DNA from: Polyangia bacterium | GTDB lineage: Bacteria; Myxococcota_A; Polyangia; Nannocystales; Nannocystaceae | Assembly (NCBI GenBank): GCA_030429545.1 | Contig: JAUIFF010000004.1 | Span: 1-64,000, forward strand | Direction: 5' to 3' | DNA length: 64,000 bases | Shown here: piece after piece, positions 63,833 through 64,000 of the stretch | Layout: each line of letters begins with the position of its first letter | Position numbering within the stretch: the stretch's first letter is position 1 | Notes under the pieces: generated by a model | What the model was told of the DNA's origin: nothing | The model's input: the letters and a program-made list of their open reading frames with translations, nothing else | Database searches by the model: none | Position numbers and translations under genes: made by a program

Positions 63833-64000
63833 ATGGCCACCGGCAACACTGCGATTCACCCCGCCTCTCGCCAAGCTCGTCACACCCTGGTGTTGGGGGT
63901 TGTCGGCGGGTCGGGGCTTTACGATTTAGATGGTCTGACCGCGGTCGAGACCCATACAATTTCGACGCCCTACGGTGAGCCTTCGGGGCCGTACACCTGT
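63833..64000 (+). CDS. mtnP: 5'-methylthioadenosine phosphorylase, 3' end outside window
   Basis: The frame runs from ATG 63833 to the right edge, giving 56 residues: a short N-terminus, then 'TLVLGVVGGSGLYDLDGLTA' and 'STPYGEPSGPYTC'. 'GGSGLYD' and 'TPYGxPS' are the signatures of the MTAP/purine nucleoside phosphorylase 2 family (phosphate-binding loop). The enzyme splits methylthioadenosine to adenine and methylthioribose phosphate in the methionine salvage pathway. PNP-II enzymes specific for other purine nucleosides share these motifs, so the exact substrate is open. Confidence 0.8.
   Translation, partial: MATGNTAIHPASRQARHTLVLGVVGGSGLYDLDGLTAVETHTISTPYGEPSGPYTC

Overview
The window looks like a piece of a high-G+C chromosome from a predatory-type Myxococcota, most likely the Nannocystales side of that phylum. 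This rests on style rather than a marker gene. There are many lipoproteins with a lipobox Cys followed by long Thr/Ser/Glu/Asp-rich linkers, a cytoplasmic Hanks-type Ser/Thr kinase, an OmpA protein with Asp-rich thrombospondin-type-3 repeats, an S1-domain protein with a Lys/Ala-rich basic tail, and a family-3 pectate-lyase-fold lipoprotein. No rRNA, tRNA or CRISPR array was seen.

Positions 1 to about 28,990 read as the right-hand part of an integrated element. A tyrosine recombinase (27612-28892, minus) sits at its edge, next to a 57-residue chromosomal lipoprotein (28992-29165, minus) that ends abruptly inside its Gly-Asp linker, as if the insertion had cut it. The left end lies outside the window. 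The element starts with a tightly coupled plus-strand operon (1-10887): a SNF2-type helicase (5' end missing), two LytM-like pseudo-peptidases with C-terminal membrane anchors, a ClpP-fold serine protease of the SDH family, two copies of a 'WHLGD' protein, a Gly-rich membrane protein, a helix-turn-helix protein and a 614-residue membrane-anchored protein. I know no described system with this composition. Two lipoproteins follow, then likely defence cargo: a metallophosphoesterase-NACHT fusion (12736-16683), a three-gene minus-strand cluster (16767-19099), an inverted pair of ribbon-helix-helix paralogues that share a promoter element, a low-G+C gene that may be DUF4238-like, and a four-gene cassette (23490-27489) ending in a protein with an abortive-infection C-terminal domain.

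From 29 kb to the end the gene content is chromosomal. A Tat/lipoprotein amidohydrolase is followed by a minus-strand acyl-activation cluster (creatininase-like hydrolase, benzoate-CoA-ligase-like enzyme, acyl-CoA ligase, FabH-like synthase). Then come cell-surface lipoproteins, an OmpA protein, a 75-bp tandem/inverted repeat array with a terminator, a Ser/Thr kinase, an orphan adenine methyltransferase, a small metallophosphoesterase, a beta-helix lipoprotein, an S1 protein, a cupin, a DUF482 acyltransferase, clpS-clpA, a Tat-exported epimerase, a multi-spanning transporter, a response regulator, a Hel308-like protein that has lost its catalytic motifs, and the start of a methylthioadenosine phosphorylase gene running off the right edge.

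The most unexpected signal is a dispersed 10-bp near-palindrome, TGYANNTRCA. I counted 29 sites in the 35 kb to the right of the integrase and six in the 29 kb element. Most lie inside genes, written with A-ending codons that are otherwise scarce here. It resembles the highly iterated palindromes of other bacteria, and its density change independently supports the element boundary.
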